Below are positions 24,542 to 32,518 of a DNA stretch of 39,882 nucleotides, piece by piece (the stretch's first letter is position 1; each line of letters starts with the position of its first letter). The position numbers and the translations under genes are program-made. The notes below the pieces were generated by a model. That model was not told the DNA's origin and ran no database searches. It saw only the letters and a program-made list of their open reading frames with translations. The stretch comes from Isosphaeraceae bacterium (GTDB taxonomy: Bacteria > Planctomycetota > Planctomycetia > Isosphaerales > Isosphaeraceae), in contig JAJPJC010000394.1 of the NCBI GenBank assembly GCA_021324445.1, positions 1-39,882 of the forward strand. The letters run 5' to 3'.

Positions 24542-25552
24542 TCACGGGTCGACGTGCAGGGTCGCGGTCAGGTCCACGGGCGGTTCGCCCGGCAGGTCGG
24601 TGTGAACCCGGAAGACCCGGCGGATATCCCCGCGGGTGGTTCCTTCCTCAGGTTTGTACGCGACGGTCACGATGTGGACGGCCTGGCGGGCTCCCCTGGC
24701 CGCGGTGGTGGAGAATCCATCGCCGTCGCCTTCGATGGACTGGATGGTGAAGGGTCGGGAGCCTCGGATGATGAACCGTCCCTGCACGCCGGCGGAGGAG
24801 TTGAGCTGACCCAAAGCCAGGATCGACGGGGCGGCGGTCAGGTCGCCACGGACCCGGGCCGTCACCAGGATCGGGATGCTGGGCGTCTCCGGGTCGTTGC
24901 TGATCAAGCGGATCTCGTCCCGCAACGACCCCGCCGGGGCATCCGGCTTGAGACTGACGGTCAGCGCATAGCTCACCGCGCCCCCCTTGCGGCCGGTCTC
25001 GACAAGCTGGGCGTTCAGGGCCCGCGAGGCCGAGACCATCCGCTGGAACCGCCAGCCCTCGCCGTTGATCCGGTCAATCGTCAGGACCTGCGACGGCGAC
25101 CGGCCCCGCAGCACCGTGCCGAAGTCAATCGAGCCCGGGTTGAGCACGATGTCGCTGAGGATCTGCGCGCTGACCCCCAGGCCGGCCTCCGCCTCGCGCC
25201 CCCCGGCGGTCATCAGTGCCACGTACAGCACCGTCGATTTCAGACCGACGAAGTTGCGGGTGTCCATCTGGGCTTCGATCACGGCCGTCTGACCCGGAGC
25301 CACGATCGAGGCGCTGGCCCGTCCGCTGGTGCAGCCGCACGAGGGCCGGAGGTTCAGGATCGTGATCGGCTCCGCCAGCCGGTTGACCAGGAGGAAGTCG
25401 TGCTTGACCTTCACCCCGCGCGGCACCGGGCCGAAATCGTGCCGATTCTCCGGGAACAGGGCGTCGGTCCAGGCGGCGGCTTGAACCACTCCCGTTCCCA
25501 CCCCGATCAGAAGCCAGCTCGCCACCACCCCGCGATAGCACGCCCGAATCAT
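24542..25552 (-). CDS. exported DUF1573 protein
   Basis: A 336-residue protein with a signal peptide (SWLLIGVGTGVVQAAA). Residues 36-120 form a DUF1573 domain: HDFGPVPRGVKVKHDFLLVN and LRPSCGCTSGRA, the latter the S-C-G-C-T motif of the family. A second, beta-sandwich half runs from DFGTVLRGRSPSQVLTIDR to residue 235 and a third from about 240 to the end. The family is widespread in Bacteroidetes and planctomycetes; function is unknown and it is probably periplasmic or surface-located. It is convergent with the DUF1501 gene and divergent from the Rieske gene, with 255 bp between. Confidence 0.88.
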   Translation of the reverse strand: MIRACYRGVVASWLLIGVGTGVVQAAAWTDALFPENRHDFGPVPRGVKVKHDFLLVNRLAEPITILNLRPSCGCTSGRASASIVAPGQTAVIEAQMDTRNFVGLKSTVLYVALMTAGGREAEAGLGVSAQILSDIVLNPGSIDFGTVLRGRSPSQVLTIDRINGEGWRFQRMVSASRALNAQLVETGRKGGAVSYALTVSLKPDAPAGSLRDEIRLISNDPETPSIPILVTARVRGDLTAAPSILALGQLNSSAGVQGRFIIRGSRPFTIQSIEGDGDGFSTTAARGARQAVHIVTVAYKPEEGTTRGDIRRVFRVHTDLPGEPPVDLTATLHVDP

Positions 25553-25807
25553 CGTCGCCTCCCGCGAAATGAGCCGTCCTCAAGGCCGCTCGGACTCCTC
25601 CGAGCAGCGTCGTATCTGTAGCTATCGTCACCACAACCGGTGGCGCTCAGCTTTGCTTGGCGACCCGGACACTCCAAGCTTCCTTAACCGTTTATTCGCG
25701 CCATATACCTTATTTTACCCCCGCGGGGCGACCGATGTTTCTTGTCGGGGGTCCCGGATCTCGATAGGATTCTCTGGTAGAGGGACCTGAAGCCGGAGAT
25801 CACGACG
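25553..25807. promoter_or_regulatory. divergent intergenic region with an AT-rich patch
   Basis: This 255-bp region serves as leader for both the DUF1573 gene (minus) and the Rieske gene (plus). The stretch around 25683-25722 (tttattcg, catataccttatttta) is the most AT-rich DNA nearby and probably contains the promoter(s); I cannot choose hexamers with confidence. The Rieske start at 25808 has ggaga 8-9 bases upstream. Confidence 0.35.
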
Positions 25808-26941
25808 ATGAGTGAGCAGAGCTCCCAGGCGATGAGCCTTCCGGCGCGGTACTACACCGACCCGGATTATTACCGGACCGAGCTGGAATGGTTTTTCTTC
25901 GGCAGGTGGATCCATGCGGGGCGCGCCGATGAGGTCCCCAACCGCGGCGACTACGTCCTCCGCGAAGTCGGCGAGGAGAGCGTGATCCTGGTCCGGGGCG
26001 AGCGGGGCGAGCTGAGCGCGTTCTATAACGTCTGCCGCCATCGGGGCACGCGGCTCTGCGAGTCGGCGTCGGGGCGCTTCGCGTCGACGATTGCGTGTCC
26101 CTACCACGCCTGGACGTATCAGTTGGACGGCTGCCTGGTCGGCGCGCCGCACATGGACGGCGTCGCGGGTTTCCGGGCGGAGGATTATCCGCTGCACCGG
26201 GTCGCGGTTGCGGTCTGGGATGGGCATGTCTTCTTGAACTTGGGGGAGGACCCGGGCCCGCTGGCGGAGCAGCTCGACGGGTTGGACCAGCGGCTGCGGC
26301 CCTGGGGGATGGACCAGCTCCGGCTGGGACGGCGGATCGTCTACGACATCGCGGCCAACTGGAAGCTGCTCATCCACAACTATTCGGAGTGCCTCCATTG
26401 CCCGGCGGTCCACCCGGCTCTCCAGAAGTTGTCGCATTATCTCAGTAGTGAGAACGACCCGGCGGGACTGGGCTCCCTGGGTGGCCGCATGCGGCTGCGC
26501 CCGGGGATCGACACGCTCTCGCTCGACGGCCGGCGCCGCCGCGCGTGCCTGCCGGGCCTGGGCCCCGACGATTGCCGGTATGTGTATTACTATGCGGTCT
26601 TGCCCAATCTCCTGCTGAGCCTGCATCCGGATTACGTGATGGTGCACACGCTCTGGCCGCGCGGGGTTGACCGCACGGAGATCGTCTGCGAGTGGCTCTT
26701 CCACGCCGAGGCGGTCGCGGCGGCCGACTTCGACCCGGAAGATGCGGTGGCGTTCTGGGACATGACCAATCGCCAGGACTGGCACGTCTGCGAGCAGATG
26801 CAGCTCGGCCTGAGGTCACGGGCCTACCGGCCGGGTCCCTACTCCCTCCGCGAGGATCTCCTCCACGGCTTCGACCGGCTGATCCTGGAGCACGAGCGCC
26901 GGGCGCTGCCCAACCGGCCCGAGCCGCCGTGCAGCTCCTGA
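25808..26941 (+). CDS. Rieske-type aromatic-ring-hydroxylating oxygenase, large subunit
   Basis: A 377-residue oxygenase alpha subunit. The Rieske [2Fe-2S] ligands are C76 and H78 (NVCRHRGTRLC) and C97 and H100 (IACPYHAW), the normal 2-x-2 arrangement. The mononuclear iron site has H197 and H202 in NYSECLHCPAVHP, with the bridging acid near D/E322 in DMTNRQDWHVCEQMQLG. The sequence resembles the choline/carnitine/glycine-betaine monooxygenase branch more than biphenyl dioxygenases, but substrate is inferred. Such enzymes need a ferredoxin or reductase; a ferredoxin gene ends 12 bp away on the opposite strand. The start ATG is supported by ggaga upstream. Confidence 0.93.
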   Translation: MSEQSSQAMSLPARYYTDPDYYRTELEWFFFGRWIHAGRADEVPNRGDYVLREVGEESVILVRGERGELSAFYNVCRHRGTRLCESASGRFASTIACPYHAWTYQLDGCLVGAPHMDGVAGFRAEDYPLHRVAVAVWDGHVFLNLGEDPGPLAEQLDGLDQRLRPWGMDQLRLGRRIVYDIAANWKLLIHNYSECLHCPAVHPALQKLSHYLSSENDPAGLGSLGGRMRLRPGIDTLSLDGRRRRACLPGLGPDDCRYVYYYAVLPNLLLSLHPDYVMVHTLWPRGVDRTEIVCEWLFHAEAVAAADFDPEDAVAFWDMTNRQDWHVCEQMQLGLRSRAYRPGPYSLREDLLHGFDRLILEHERRALPNRPEPPCSS

Positions 26942-26953
26942 ATGCCGGAGCGG

Positions 26954-27187
26954 TCAGCCGCCGTCCTGGCCGATCGCCTCGACGGGGCATTCCTCGAGTG
27001 CGGCCAGGCAGGCGGCGTGCTCCTCCGGGCCGCTGGGCTGTCGCGCGACATAGCTGCGCCGCCCGGCGTCGTGGCGCTGGAAGTTCCGGGGCGCCGTCTC
27101 CCGGCAGAGGTCGCAGTCGATGCACGTGGCGTCGACGTAGAAGCGTCCCGGAACGTTCTCAGGAACCTTCAGGCTGAGGTCGGCCAT
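26954..27187 (-). CDS. single-cluster [4Fe-4S] or [3Fe-4S] ferredoxin
   Basis: A 77-residue ferredoxin. CIDCDLCRETAPRNF (C22, C25, C28) is a C-x2-C-x2-C site and the fourth ligand is in EECPVEAIG near residue 66, as in the small ferredoxins of Desulfovibrio and Bacillus type. The middle (AACLAALEECP) has an extra cysteine. It is cytoplasmic and carries electrons to an oxygenase or similar enzyme. The 3' end faces the stop of the Rieske gene at 12 bp, so they are convergent, not one operon. Confidence 0.9.
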   Translation of the reverse strand: MADLSLKVPENVPGRFYVDATCIDCDLCRETAPRNFQRHDAGRRSYVARQPSGPEEHAACLAALEECPVEAIGQDGG

Positions 27188-27384
27188 CGGAGTACCCGGA
27201 CAGGCAGATCAAGGTCCAGTGGCGGGGGCTCGGTCCCGCGCGGACCCTCCTGGGTCTAGCCTACTCGCTGGTCGCGTTGCAACCCAAGTCCATCTCCGCC
27301 TCACCCGTTCGCCGCGGGTCCGCGGGCACCCGACGGGTCGCCGCCGCAGGCCGGACCGCAGGTCTCCGGCAATGGCTGTGGGGC

Positions 27385-28386
27385 TTACCGGCGTTGCGAT
27401 CGAGGGGCAGGGCCCGGCTCGGACCCCGGGGCCTCTTGCGCCTCGGCGGCACTGCGCAGTTTCTGCAAGGCCCGTTCCTGGATCTGCCGGACCCGTTCCT
27501 TGGAGATACCCAGGACCGCGCTGACCCGGCTGAGGGAGTGCCGCGACTGGCCGTCGAGGCCGAATCGCAGCTGGATGACGAGGAGCTCGCGGGGTTTCAG
27601 GACGTGGAGCAGGCTGTAGAGGAATTCCACGCCTTCGTGGGGATCCTCGTCCGGCTCCCGGGCGGTGGCGAGCAGGTCGGACAGCACCGTCGAGCCGTCG
27701 TTGCGGCAGGGGGCATCGAGCCGGACCCAGGGCCTGAGGACCGCGAGCTCGCTCCCGGTGGGCGCGGGCCGATCTTCGGGAGCGCCTTGCGTCGCCGCGG
27801 CAAGGTCGGCGCGGAGGGGGGGGCAGGCTGCGATCGCGCGGCAGAGGCGCTGAAGTTGTTTGGGGTTCAAGCGAACCGGATAGGCCCCCGCCGCGATGGT
27901 GCGTTGCATCGCCTGGCGAATCCACCAGACGGCGTAGGTCGCCAAACGGGTCGTGTTGGCCGTGTCGAAGCGGTCGATGGCCATCAGCAGGCCGCAGAAC
28001 CCGTCCTGAATCAGGTCGGAGATCGCAATCCCCCGGTGGCGGTATTTTTTGGCGATGTGGGCGACCAGGCGCGAATTGGCCAGGGCCAGGGCGGTCCGGA
28101 GCTCCTGGTGGCGCCGCGCCACCGCGCGGAGCTCGGCCGCATGGGGATCCGGAGTGGCGCCGGCGCTGGCCAGGTCGCGCACGACCTGCTGGAACTCCGC
28201 GCCCGCGACCGTCGAGTTCCATTCCGAGCCATCGCGGCGCCGGGTGGCCTGAAGGAGCCGTGCCGTACACTCGGCCAGCTCCAGCAACATCCTCCGCTCG
28301 TTGGCCTGGCTCAGTACATCGGCCTCCGGCGAGTCGAGGAACCACTGGCGCGGGACATCGTTGTGCAGGACCTCCTGAGTCATCAT
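27385..28386 (-). CDS. RNA polymerase sigma-70 family factor (group 2-3 type)
   Basis: A 333-residue sigma factor. Region 2 is intact: ANSRLVAHIAKKYRHRGI, then DLIQDGFCGLLMAIDRFD (2.2) and TYAVWWIRQAMQRTIA (2.3/2.4, promoter melting). Region 4 is in LKPRELLVIQLRFGLDGQ and ERVRQIQERALQKLRS, the -35-binding helix-turn-helix. Region 1 is short and not like RpoD and region 3 is weak, so it is an alternative factor, SigB/RpoS-like in size. The C-terminal 20 residues are Pro/Ala/Arg-rich. It starts at ATG 28386 (28383 alternative) and is divergent from the ECF-like gene with 437 bp between. Confidence 0.92.
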   Translation of the reverse strand: MMTQEVLHNDVPRQWFLDSPEADVLSQANERRMLLELAECTARLLQATRRRDGSEWNSTVAGAEFQQVVRDLASAGATPDPHAAELRAVARRHQELRTALALANSRLVAHIAKKYRHRGIAISDLIQDGFCGLLMAIDRFDTANTTRLATYAVWWIRQAMQRTIAAGAYPVRLNPKQLQRLCRAIAACPPLRADLAAATQGAPEDRPAPTGSELAVLRPWVRLDAPCRNDGSTVLSDLLATAREPDEDPHEGVEFLYSLLHVLKPRELLVIQLRFGLDGQSRHSLSRVSAVLGISKERVRQIQERALQKLRSAAEAQEAPGSEPGPAPRSQRR

Positions 28387-28823
28387 GGTTGTTCGCTCGA
28401 GAGCATTGAGTCATGTATGAATGGATAAGTTCCGGCGGCGACGGCCGGGGGACCCGATGGCCTCGCGTTGGGCGCGCTCGGGGGTCGCAACCGGCTGAGG
28501 GACTCAGCCGGACGACGGACCGCTGCAATCCGCCGGGTGGCGCGCCTCGTATGAGGATCGCGGAGGTCTCGGGTCCGCTCGAACCAGCCCTTCTCGGTGG
28601 TCGAGGCCAGGGTCGTGCCCGGACCTGACCATCAGCTCTTGCCTGTTCCACTGCCTCATACGGCCGAGTGCGGCGGTTGTCTCGCGCCGGCGCGACTTTT
28701 TGGGGATTTTTTCCACCCGGGGTCTGAATCCGTTAGGATAGTCGTGTCGGATTCGGGCACGAGCGATGCGATCGGCCGGCGCCCTGCGGGGAGTTCCGGG
28801 AGCCTCACTGGGGAAGTGGGACC
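28387..28823. other. divergent spacer between two sigma-factor genes
   Basis: No gene is visible. A T-rich run (ctttttggggattttttcc, near 28697-28716) and the following ctgaatccgttaggatag are the only unusually AT-rich DNA and may hold the ECF-like promoter, but no consensus is clear. Confidence 0.35.
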
Positions 28824-29567
28824 GTGGAGAACGTCGAAGAGGATCCGCGGCTCAGTCGGATGTCGACCGAGTGGAACCTGATCTTCCAGACGCAGACCGG
28901 CACGCCGGAGGAAGCCGGCACCGCCGTCGCGCAACTGATCTGCCGCTATGCGGGGGCCGTCCACCGCTACTTCCTCAAGGCCTTGAAAGACCCGGATGCG
29001 GCGGCGGAGCTGGACCAGGAGTTCGCCATCCGGTTCCTCCGGGGCGACTTCCGCCATGCCGACCCGATCCGCGGCCGGTTCCGCGATTACGTCAAGCGCG
29101 CCGTCCAGAACCTGATGAAGGACTACTACCGGCGGGGGAAACGGCCCGTGCGCTCGCTGGATTCGCGCGTCGCCGAGCCGGCGGTTCCGGATGAGGGTCT
29201 GGCCCAGTTCGATCGCCAGTTCCTCGCGAGCTGGCGCAACGATCTCCTGGACCGCGCCTGGGGCCGCCTGCGGCAGCGCGAGGCCACGACCGGCCAACCC
29301 TATCACACGATCCTGCGCCTGCGGGTCGACCATCCCGAGCTCACCTCGGAGGTCTACTCGCAGCGCCTCTCGGCCACCCTGGGCCGGCCGGTCAGCCCGG
29401 GCGCCTTCCGACAGGCGTTGCAGCGCGCGCGCCGGCACTATGCCCAGGACCTCCTGGACGAGGTCGGTGCGAGCCTGAACGATCCGACGCCCCATGCGAT
29501 CGAGGAGGAGCTGGCCGAGCTGCAACTGCTGGAATACTGCCGGCCGTACCTGAAGCACCGCGGGTGA
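28824..29567 (+). CDS. planctomycete ECF-like sigma factor
   Basis: A 247-residue protein with a sigma-70 region-2-like N-terminal half: LICRYAGAVHRYFLKALKD, then DPIRGRFRDYVKRAVQNLMKDYYRR. The second half, with FRQALQRARRHYAQDLLDEV, takes the place of region 4. Such proteins are typical of planctomycetes; in this group they often sit beside Ser/Thr kinase genes, but here the neighbour is a Uma2-type gene. The start is GTG 28824, with ATG 28860 possible (12 residues shorter). It ends 39 bp before the Uma2 gene, which suggests a joint transcript. Confidence 0.85.
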   Translation: MENVEEDPRLSRMSTEWNLIFQTQTGTPEEAGTAVAQLICRYAGAVHRYFLKALKDPDAAAELDQEFAIRFLRGDFRHADPIRGRFRDYVKRAVQNLMKDYYRRGKRPVRSLDSRVAEPAVPDEGLAQFDRQFLASWRNDLLDRAWGRLRQREATTGQPYHTILRLRVDHPELTSEVYSQRLSATLGRPVSPGAFRQALQRARRHYAQDLLDEVGASLNDPTPHAIEEELAELQLLEYCRPYLKHRG

Positions 29568-29606
29568 TCCGGCCGCGATGGCTCGGCTCACGATCGAGGA
29601 CCAGTC

Positions 29607-30563
29607 ATGGGCACCGTTCGGAATCGCCACGCTCCGCCCGACCGCAAGACGAAGACTCGAGCCAAGTCGGTGGCGGCGTCGTTCGACTATGGCTGGCGGT
29701 ATGTTGAGAAGAAAGGCGCCAACGGCCGCGTCGATACTGACATGGTCCCCCTGACCTTGGAGGATATCCTCCACCCTCGGCTCGGAGACCACCACGTGCT
29801 GACCCGGTCCCACATCCTCGACTGCACGTACCTCCACGATGTGCTCGCCGCCCGGCTGGCCGAGGAGCTCACCGCGGTGGTGCTGGCGGACACCGGCGTC
29901 TACTGGGACATCCCCAAGCTGAAGCACCACAGCCCCGACATCGCGGTGATCCTCGGGGTGAGGCATCAGAAGGACTGGAAGACCTTCCACGTGGCCAAGG
30001 AAGGGGTGCGGCCGGTCTTGATCATCGAGGTGACCTCGCCCAAGACGCGCTCCACCGACCTGGAGACGAAGGTCCAGCAGTATGCCCGGGCCGGGGTGCT
30101 CCATTACGTGATCGCCGATGCGGAAGAAGGCAAGGGGAAGCCGCGGCGGCTGCGGTTGCTGGCGTACCGATTGGAGGGCGGCATCTACCGCGCCGTCGCC
30201 CCGGATCCGCGGGGCCGGGTCTGGCTGGAGCCGGTGGGCTTGTGGCTGGGTGTGACGACCGACAAGCAGACGGGCGCTGACCGGCTGGCGTTGATCGATC
30301 CCAAGACGGGCCGGGAGATCGGTGATTACACGGCGATCAGCCGACGGTTGGAAGTGGCGGAAGCCGAAGCGCGGGCGGCCCAGAGGCGGGAGCAAGCAGC
30401 CAAGAAGCGGGAGCAAGCGGCCCGCATCGAGGCGGCGGCCGAGCGGGAGCGCGCGGAGGCTGAGGCCCAGGCCCGTGCCCACGCCGAGGAGTTGCTCCGC
30501 CAGGCCGAAGCCGAGCTGCGACGCCTGCGCGGCGACGGGAAGAAACCGCGGCGTTCCCGATGA
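29607..30563 (+). CDS. Uma2-family (DUF820) endonuclease-like protein with coiled-coil tail
   Basis: Residues 45-210 carry a Uma2/DUF820 PD-(D/E)XK-type domain: VYWDIPKLKHHSPDIAVILG (with the active-site D) and PVLIIEVTSPKTRSTDLETKVQQY (E-x-T-S-P-K site). The last 80 residues, from about 240, are a charged Ala/Glu/Arg-rich coiled coil typical of the cyanobacterial and planctomycete subgroup. The N-terminus is basic, KTKTRAKSVA. The family is restriction-endonuclease-like but its role is not established. It follows the ECF-like gene by 39 bp. Length (318) is usual. Confidence 0.88.
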   Translation: MGTVRNRHAPPDRKTKTRAKSVAASFDYGWRYVEKKGANGRVDTDMVPLTLEDILHPRLGDHHVLTRSHILDCTYLHDVLAARLAEELTAVVLADTGVYWDIPKLKHHSPDIAVILGVRHQKDWKTFHVAKEGVRPVLIIEVTSPKTRSTDLETKVQQYARAGVLHYVIADAEEGKGKPRRLRLLAYRLEGGIYRAVAPDPRGRVWLEPVGLWLGVTTDKQTGADRLALIDPKTGREIGDYTAISRRLEVAEAEARAAQRREQAAKKREQAARIEAAAERERAEAEAQARAHAEELLRQAEAELRRLRGDGKKPRRSR

Positions 30564-30686
30564 TCCGCGCCGCCCGGGGGTTGAGCCGTGCCCGGAAGGA
30601 CGATGGGCTTGGCGCAGAGACCGTTATACCACGAGGGGCCGCGGGAACGCCGCTCAGGAGGGCCGGGTCGGAGCTGCCGGGCCGCG

Positions 30687-30715
30687 TTGACAGCCGGAGG
30701 GGTTCCGGCTACAGT
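30687..30715 (+). promoter_or_regulatory. candidate sigma-70 promoter for the GT2 gene
   Basis: ttgaca at 30687-30692 is a perfect -35 and tacagt at 30710-30715 matches four of six -10 bases, with 17 bp between. The spacer itself is a short palindrome (gccgg...ccggc), a possible operator. Transcription would begin near 30722, giving a leader of about 160 bases. Confidence 0.5.
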
Positions 30716-30754
30716 CCGGCGGCACGTCGCGACCGTGCTGCGGCCGTGCGGGTC

Positions 30755-30802
30755 AGGAGAAACCTCGGTTTCTCCTGGATCTCCCGGTCCTCGGGCCGGG
30801 AG
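30755..30802 (+). promoter_or_regulatory. two tandem perfect hairpins in the GT2 leader
   Basis: aggagaaacc (30755-30764) and ggtttctcct (30767-30776) pair over ten bases with a two-base loop, and ctcccgg (30781-30787) and ccgggag (30796-30802) over seven. They lie between the promoter and the start codon. There is no T-run, so a terminator is less likely than a leader-RNA structure or protein-binding site. Confidence 0.5.
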
Positions 30803-30882
30803 TGGATTGAAACTGTTCGGGCGATCCCAAGGATGGAGACGCATTCCGGCAGTGATCCAGTCCTGACGGGCGAGGGTGAATC

Positions 30883-32061
30883 ATGGACGATGTCCCCGCC
30901 GGTCCGGCGAGCCCGGGGCCGCGGAGGCCGTCGCTCTCGGTGGTGGTCCCCGTGCGCAACGGGGGCCGCGACTTCGAGCACTGCCTCCGGCGGCTTCGTG
31001 CCTCCGTGCTGACCGATTTCGAGCTGATCGTCGTCGACGACGGTTCGACCGACGACTCGGCCGATCGTGCCCGACGAGCGGGGGCCATCGTCGTCCGCCA
31101 CGAGGTGCCGCAGGGCCCGGCGGCCGCGCGGAACCGCGGGGCCCAGGCCGCCACCGCCCCCTGGATCTTCTTCCTCGACGCCGATGTCGCCGTGTATCCC
31201 CAGACCCTGGGAAAGGCGCTGGCCCGGTTCGAAGACGACCCCGGGCTTACGGCCCTCTTCGGCTCCTACGATGACGCCCCGGCGGCCCCGGGCCTGGTCA
31301 GCCAGTACCGCAACTTGCTCCACCACTTCGTCCATCAACAGGGGCACTTCGTCGACGATATCCGGCCGGCGCATACGTTCTGGACCGGCTGCGGGATGAT
31401 CCGCCGCGACGCCTTCCTGGAGTTCGGCGGCTTCGACCCGCGGTTGTATCCGCGCCCGGCGATCGAGGACATCGAGCTGGGCTATCGCTTGACCCGGGCC
31501 GGCCACCGCATCGTCCTGGCGCGCGACGTCCTGGCGACCCACCTCAAGCGCTGGACGCTCCCCGAGATGGTCCGCACCGATATCCTGCGCCGCGGCGTCC
31601 CCTGGATGCTGCTGATCAAGCGGACCGGGACGGTGGAGACCGACCTGAACGTCCAGGCCACCCAGAAAGCCTGCGTCGTCCTGACCGGGTTGACGCTCGC
31701 CGCCGCGGCGTGCAGTCCGGCGGTCCCCGCCGCGGCGCCGGGCGCCGGGATCGGGCTGGCCGCCATCGTCGCCTTGAACCGGCCCTTCTTCGCGTTCCTC
31801 GCCCGCCGCCGCGGCTGGAGGTTCGCCGCCGCCGCCCTGCCGCTCCATCTCCTGTACTATTGCTGTTGCGGACTCTCGGTTGTCATCGCCTGGGCCTACT
31901 GGCGGCTCAAGCGGCCGGTCACCATCCCGCCGCGGGTCGTTCGAACCGCTCAGACCGATCGAGCGGCCGGCCCCATGCCCCACGTGGCTCAGGAGTGGCT
32001 CAGAGCGTTGGGAACGCATGCGAGACGGTCGGGAACGCCCCGGCGGGGCGGCGGTCCATAG
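30883..32061 (+). CDS. glycosyltransferase family 2, membrane-anchored
   Basis: A 392-residue GT2 protein. LSVVVPVRNGGRDFEHCL, FELIVVDDGSTDDSAD and FFLDADVAVYP (D-x-D metal/nucleotide-sugar site) form the GT-A domain, followed by FWTGCGMIRRDAFLEFGGFDP and AIEDIELGYRLTRAG (the ED catalytic motif). Two or three hydrophobic helices at about 265-345 anchor it to the inner membrane. It transfers a sugar from an NDP-sugar, probably to a lipid or surface polysaccharide; the acceptor is unknown. The final 19 residues (from 32002) and stop codon are encoded by the left tip of the palindromic repeat, so the native C-terminus was probably altered. Start ATG 30883. Confidence 0.9.
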   Translation: MDDVPAGPASPGPRRPSLSVVVPVRNGGRDFEHCLRRLRASVLTDFELIVVDDGSTDDSADRARRAGAIVVRHEVPQGPAAARNRGAQAATAPWIFFLDADVAVYPQTLGKALARFEDDPGLTALFGSYDDAPAAPGLVSQYRNLLHHFVHQQGHFVDDIRPAHTFWTGCGMIRRDAFLEFGGFDPRLYPRPAIEDIELGYRLTRAGHRIVLARDVLATHLKRWTLPEMVRTDILRRGVPWMLLIKRTGTVETDLNVQATQKACVVLTGLTLAAAACSPAVPAAAPGAGIGLAAIVALNRPFFAFLARRRGWRFAAAALPLHLLYYCCCGLSVVIAWAYWRLKRPVTIPPRVVRTAQTDRAAGPMPHVAQEWLRALGTHARRSGTPRRGGGP

Positions 32062-32492
32062 CCAACGCGATGTGCAAGTTTTCCGCCCCGGAGGGGCGGC
32101 GGTCCTTAGCCAGGGGCGCCAGCCCCTGGTACCCGAGGTGTGGCGCCGATTCACGCCCCGCCCTCGCCCCGAGCCCCGGAGGGGCGGCAGGCCGCCGGGA
32201 TGGGCCTGCCGCCCCTCCGGGGCTCGGGAAACCCCGGACGCCACGCGCGGTATTCCAGGGGCGTGCGCCCCTGGCTATGGACCGGCGCCCCTCCGGGGCG
32301 AAAGAAACTTGCACATCGCGTTGGCTAAGGACCGCCGCCCTTCCAGGGCGCGGACCTCCGCTCCGCAGAGCCTCCACACCCCGTCACCGTGTCACCTTGT
32401 CAGACTTCCAGGGCGAGGAACTCCTCTCCGCACAGCCTCTAGGTGGGCCAGCGGGAAACAGGGCTTGCTCGTCATTTTGTCCGAACGCTCTC
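32002..32492. repeat. giant nested palindromic repeat between the glycosyltransferases
   Basis: Outer tips agagcgttgggaacg (32002) and cgaacgctct (ends 32492) are complementary imperfectly. Long arms at about 32046-32130 and 32256-32340 are near-perfect reverse complements: ggtccatagccaacgcgatg on the left pairs with catcgcgttggctaaggacc on the right, followed by ccggaggggc and ccaggggc palindromes on both sides. The centre pairs gagccccggaggggcggcag (32171) with ctgccgcccctccggggctc (ends 32225). All units therefore fold as nested stems. The ORF through it has no protein signature. Confidence 0.8.
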
Positions 32493-32518
32493 AGGAGCCA
32501 CTCGGAGAGACGCCGGCC

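Larger units (their letters stand above)
30564..30882. other. spacer and leader of the glycosyltransferase gene
   Basis: This 319-bp spacer has no gene. It contains a good -35/-10 pair (30687-30715) and two adjacent hairpins (30755-30802) before the GT2 start. Confidence 0.5.

Noticed and set aside
31880..32518. Upstream extension of the GT4 reading frame through the repeat
   Set aside because: The frame is open but crosses the end of the GT2 gene and the palindrome and lacks conserved sequence; GT4 proteins start at MRIGIDGSCLS.
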